Origin: Tepidimicrobium sp.
GTDB lineage: Bacteria; Bacillota; Clostridia; Tissierellales; Tepidimicrobiaceae
Assembly: GCA_012839395.1 (NCBI GenBank)
Contig: DUNJ01000203.1
Coordinates: forward strand, 1 to 9,496
DNA: 9,496 nt
Reading direction: 5' to 3'
The position numbers and the translations under genes are program-made. Shown piece after piece: positions 7,750 through 9,496 of the stretch. Numbering within the stretch: the stretch's first letter is position 1; each line of letters opens with the position of its first letter. A model generated the notes under the pieces. It did not search any database, was not told where the DNA came from, and worked only from the letters and a program-made list of their open reading frames with translations.

Positions 7750-7765
7750 AATAGGTTGCGATTGA

Positions 7766-8314
7766 TTACGGTGCAGGTTTAGCGTCTACCACCTTGCCGA
7801 ACTTGCCTGGACCGGTCTGAGATGCGTCATAGAGCACCTCGAATTCAACTGGTATGCCGGTTTCGCTTTCCTTCCTCAAGTCATGACTGCCGTCGCCGAC
7901 AGAAGCAACCTTATGCACATCGTATGTGCGCTCTTGACCCTCTGGCCCAGGCCCAATGAATCGCAGCCGCTTGTAGGGGATCTCTGTTACATTGCCAATG
8001 TTGAATGTCGTTTTGCCTGATACTTCATCTACGGTCACAGCATCGGCGCCATATCCCCACGCCAGCGCAAGGTTGCTCAGCGTTGCTTCGAGTAGCGTTG
8101 TGCTCACTCTCATGGTTCGCTCTGTCTCTTGGCGCTTCAGGATGCCAATCGCTTGGTCTGCCTTGACGTCATAAAACGTCCTGGACATGCTAACAGTGAC
8201 TCCCCCTGTGGTTCCTCCAAGATCCACAAGGTCAAGGTCTTCGCAGCCGTATTCACCGGCCAACAGCTGAGCTGGTCCTATGATGATGTTTTCTGTGGTG
8301 ATCTTAGTCGCCAT
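7766..8314 (-). CDS. Major tail protein (tail tube protein)
   Basis: A 182-residue protein that forms the hexameric rings of the tail tube. It starts at ATG 8314 with a strong purine-rich ribosome binding site (AGGGAGGG, 6 nt spacing) and ends with TAA 7768-7766. The N-terminus (IIIGPAQLLAG, about 11-21) is typical of tail tube proteins, where a first strand is followed by a gly-rich turn. The segment LGGTTGGVTVSMSR and the continuing FYDVKADQAIG (about 32-57) match the pattern 'GxTxGGVxVsxxxxxxxVxxDQ' seen in many siphophage tube proteins. TLLEATLSNLALAWG (about 73-87) is the conserved helix of the same family. The rest is beta-rich with few charges and ends in a short Ala/Pro tail. No C-terminal Ig-like domain is present. 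Location between terminator and chaperone genes is exactly as expected. Confidence 0.85.
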   Translation of the reverse strand: MATKITTENIIIGPAQLLAGEYGCEDLDLVDLGGTTGGVTVSMSRTFYDVKADQAIGILKRQETERTMRVSTTLLEATLSNLALAWGYGADAVTVDEVSGKTTFNIGNVTEIPYKRLRFIGPGPEGQERTYDVHKVASVGDGSHDLRKESETGIPVEFEVLYDASQTGPGKFGKVVDAKPAP

Positions 8315-8336
8315 CTATATCCCTCCCTAAATAGTG

Positions 8337-8361
8337 ACAGGCCGGGATTATCCCAGCCTGT
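8337..8361 (-). other. Stem-loop spanning the stop codon before the tail tube gene
   Basis: An inverted repeat with outer stem ACAGGC/GCCTGT (6 bp), a one-base mismatch and an inner GGGA/TCCC stem. The TAA stop of the terminator gene lies in the apical loop. No T-run follows on the minus strand (TCACTATTTAGGG), so it is not a clear intrinsic terminator. It lies just upstream of the ribosome binding site of the tail tube gene and may act in mRNA processing or 5' protection of the highly expressed tube message, which is inference. Confidence 0.5.
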
Positions 8362-8869
8362 AAAGTCGAAACTCGAAGTTTACTGAAAACTCCGAATTCC
8401 CATCGTCCTTTCTTCCCATGGACATCGGACTTTGTATCCCGAAACAACTAAGGACGCGGTAATCCGCGCCCAAAGGTAGATCGTTCTTGCCATGTAACAG
8501 GTCGAACACATCCCAGGATAGATCGTGTGCCACTTGAAACGTAGGGCCTCGTGTGCGCACTTGGCATGTGGGTTCAAGTGCCGGGGTGTCCGTGTCTGGT
8601 GCCCAGCCCCCTGTGTCAACCACAGTTACAATGGTGACTGGCCTGGCTGGCATAACCTCCAGCGCTAGCACTGCCTCATCAGGAGCCAGTGGACGCCATG
8701 TGCCGTTGTCGAACACATAGAATTGTTCTTCCTCGCTGTCGGTCTTGGCCCATATCTCTCCGTCTGCAGCCTCAGGTGGAGCATTCGCCTGGTAGTAGTT
8801 GATTGTTTTCGCGATTCCCGCCCGTTCAATGTAGTCACCAATGGCCTCAATCAGAGGCCTAGCTGCCAC
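8348..8869 (-). CDS. Probable tail terminator (minor capsid / tail completion) protein with an inserted GEIW...NGTW module
   Basis: A 173-residue protein in the slot between the gp10-like protein and the tail tube, where the tail terminator that caps the finished tube is normally encoded. The C-terminal two thirds show the pattern I associate with this family: a VMPARPVTIVTVVDTGG segment (about 72-88), a following PD, CQVRTRGPTFQVAHDLSWDV (about 102-121), a helix ending in DLLHG, and EFSVNFEFRLYR near the end. The N-terminal helix (LIEAIGDYIERAG) is also typical. Between them, residues about 28-66 (8788-8672) look foreign: APPEAADGEIWAKTDS, then FYVFDNGTWRPL. This resembles the small 'GDLWxxT...YVYNGTxW' modules of phage tail fibres and other virion surface proteins. 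Start at GTG 8869 is chosen by Shine-Dalgarno spacing. The stop TAA (8350-8348) sits in the loop of a hairpin. Function is inferred from synteny and pattern. Confidence 0.7.
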   Translation of the reverse strand: MAARPLIEAIGDYIERAGIAKTINYYQANAPPEAADGEIWAKTDSEEEQFYVFDNGTWRPLAPDEAVLALEVMPARPVTIVTVVDTGGWAPDTDTPALEPTCQVRTRGPTFQVAHDLSWDVFDLLHGKNDLPLGADYRVLSCFGIQSPMSMGRKDDGNSEFSVNFEFRLYRLG

Positions 8870-9446
8870 TCGGACCACCTCCTTGGTCGTCGAGGTTTGC
8901 GAAGTAATCTCTTAGTGCAGCTTCATTCCGCCGCTGATAGTAGTTGGCATTCTCCTTGAGGGGATCCTCAAGGAATTTTGCCTTCTGACCATGTTTGGCG
9001 CGCCTCTCTGTCATTTTGGCAGTAGGCTTATATGGCTTGCGCTCCGGTGGTCTTCTGCCTTCAGCTAAGGCCTTCTGAACACGTTTTTGATAGCGTTTAT
9101 CTGCAGCTGCTTCAGCCTTGGCGATACGCCTTGCCACAGCCGCTGTAGACTCTATCGAATGCTTAGCGTCAGTGTTCTCATGCACATAGATGGCATAATC
9201 GGTTCCATAGCCGGCTTCGACAGTGACGTCTCTGGATCTTCGCTTTGTTTTGCCCACTGTAGCTGTTCCGCGAAGCCGTCCGGTATCCACAGGACACTGT
9301 TTCTTGGATTCGTTTATAAGGTGATGCGCGTTCTCGACCAGAGTCTTTTCCAGCACATCCAGCGCTTCGTCCGGTATCCTATCGAGCCTAGCGATCATCT
9401 CGTCAATGCCCTTGATCTCAATGCTGAATATTTCCTTGTTGCTCAT
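8859..9446 (-). CDS. HK97-gp10-like head-tail / tail completion protein
   Basis: A 195-residue protein of the HK97 gp10 family, which acts at the head-tail joint or in tail completion of siphoviruses. Family landmarks are CPVDTGRLRG (residues 51-60), GYGTDYAIYVHEN (79-91) and AKFLEDPLKEN (156-166). The N-terminus has the usual short strand followed by a helix (IKGIDEMIARLDRIPDEA). Between the second and third landmarks lies an unusually long, basic, helical segment (about 92-153, rich in K, R and A), where family members commonly have a short link. I place the start at ATG 9446. It overlaps the preceding stop as ATGA and has GAGGT about 9 nt upstream, whereas a GTG at 9455 in the same frame would abut that ribosome binding site. 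The gene ends with TAG at 8861-8859, overlapping the start of the next gene by 11 nt. Confidence 0.85.
   Translation of the reverse strand: MSNKEIFSIEIKGIDEMIARLDRIPDEALDVLEKTLVENAHHLINESKKQCPVDTGRLRGTATVGKTKRRSRDVTVEAGYGTDYAIYVHENTDAKHSIESTAAVARRIAKAEAAADKRYQKRVQKALAEGRRPPERKPYKPTAKMTERRAKHGQKAKFLEDPLKENANYYQRRNEAALRDYFANLDDQGGGPSGS
8878..8884 (-). promoter_or_regulatory. Ribosome binding site AAGGAGG deciding the start of the tail terminator gene
   Basis: Minus-strand AAGGAGG at 8884-8878 lies 8 nt before GTG 8869-8867. An earlier in-frame GTG at 8878-8876 shares its first base with this Shine-Dalgarno sequence and cannot use it. The start three codons further in is therefore the likely one. 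The site lies inside the 3' end of the gp10-like gene. Confidence 0.75.
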
Positions 9447-9496
9447 GCCGTCCACACCTCGTAATGGCTGACGGTGTTGTCTCTGCGTCGAATCAC
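9443..9496 (-). CDS. C-terminal end of probable head-closure / head-tail joining protein (partial)
   Basis: Only the last 17 codons are in the window, read as VIRRRDNTVSHYEVWTA followed by TGA at 9445-9443. The stop overlaps the start of the next gene in an ATGA arrangement (ATG 9446-9444), a hallmark of translationally coupled phage structural genes. The tail with arginines followed by an aromatic, YEVW-like strand resembles the ends of small beta-rich head-closure proteins (SPP1 gp16-like), and this is the usual slot immediately before an HK97-gp10-like gene. The identity is inferred from position and a short C-terminus only, and the 5' part lies outside the window. That the frame is real is well supported by the overlap; the product name is tentative. 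Confidence 0.5.
   Translation of the reverse strand: MIRRRDNTVSHYEVWTA

Noticed and set aside
8380..8850. Minus-strand frames at 8380-8619 and 8665-8850
   Set aside because: They overlap the tail terminator in another phase, show no motif, and have no ribosome binding site.
8870..8878. Upstream GTG 8878 as start of the terminator gene
   Set aside because: It overlaps the Shine-Dalgarno sequence; GTG 8869 has an ideal 8-nt spacing.
9447..9455. GTG 9455 as start of the gp10-like gene
   Set aside because: It abuts the GAGGT element, while ATG 9446 has about 9 nt spacing and an ATGA overlap with the previous gene.

Overview
The window is a stretch of a tailed-phage (or prophage) late region. 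Everything is transcribed from the minus strand, so the genes read from the right edge (9496) to the left edge (1). Gene order and recognisable proteins are those of a siphovirus-type head-tail joining and tail assembly module: C-terminal end of a probable head-closure protein, HK97-gp10-like protein, tail terminator, major tail (tube) protein, tail assembly chaperones G and G-T, and tape measure protein. There is no host gene, integrase, tRNA or att site, so prophage and free phage cannot be told apart. Strong GGAGG-type ribosome binding sites and an estimated base composition near 50% GC fit a bacterial phage. They do not fix the host, although the style resembles phages of Gram-positive or anaerobic bacteria.

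Layout. 9496-8348 holds three tightly packed genes: an ATGA overlap between the first two and an 11-nt overlap between the second and third. A stem-loop sits over the stop codon of the third. The tail tube gene (8314-7766) follows and ends at an intrinsic-terminator-like hairpin (7726-7749). Next come the chaperone frames (7684-7325 and, through a canonical A AAA AAC slippery site at 7364-7358, onward to 6996). The last 14 nt of the coding part of G-T, plus its stop, lie inside the tape measure gene. The tape measure frame starts at ATG 7012 behind a very strong ribosome binding site and stays open to the left edge, at least 2337 codons, so nearly three quarters of the window is one incomplete gene.

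The tape measure protein has a TP901-type core near its N-terminus and a hydrophobic patch. A very long charged alpha-helical region follows, built largely from about 14 degenerate units averaging 70 residues, each with a glycine hinge. Then comes a second kind of repeat (a 138-residue tandem duplication flanked by a further repeated element), and finally a glycine-rich hydrophobic stretch cut off by the window edge. By the known scaling of tape measure length to tail length (about 0.15 nm per residue) the tail would be at least about 350 nm long.

How the genes work together: the head-closure, gp10-like and terminator proteins form the joint between capsid and tail. The tube protein polymerises around the tape measure. 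The G and G-T chaperones, made in a ratio set by ribosomal frameshifting, hold the tape measure in a competent state. The plus strand carries no gene I can support. I saw no defence, CRISPR or otherwise exotic system. The noteworthy points are the repeat architecture of the tape measure, the frameshift site, and a tail-fibre-like insert within the terminator protein.
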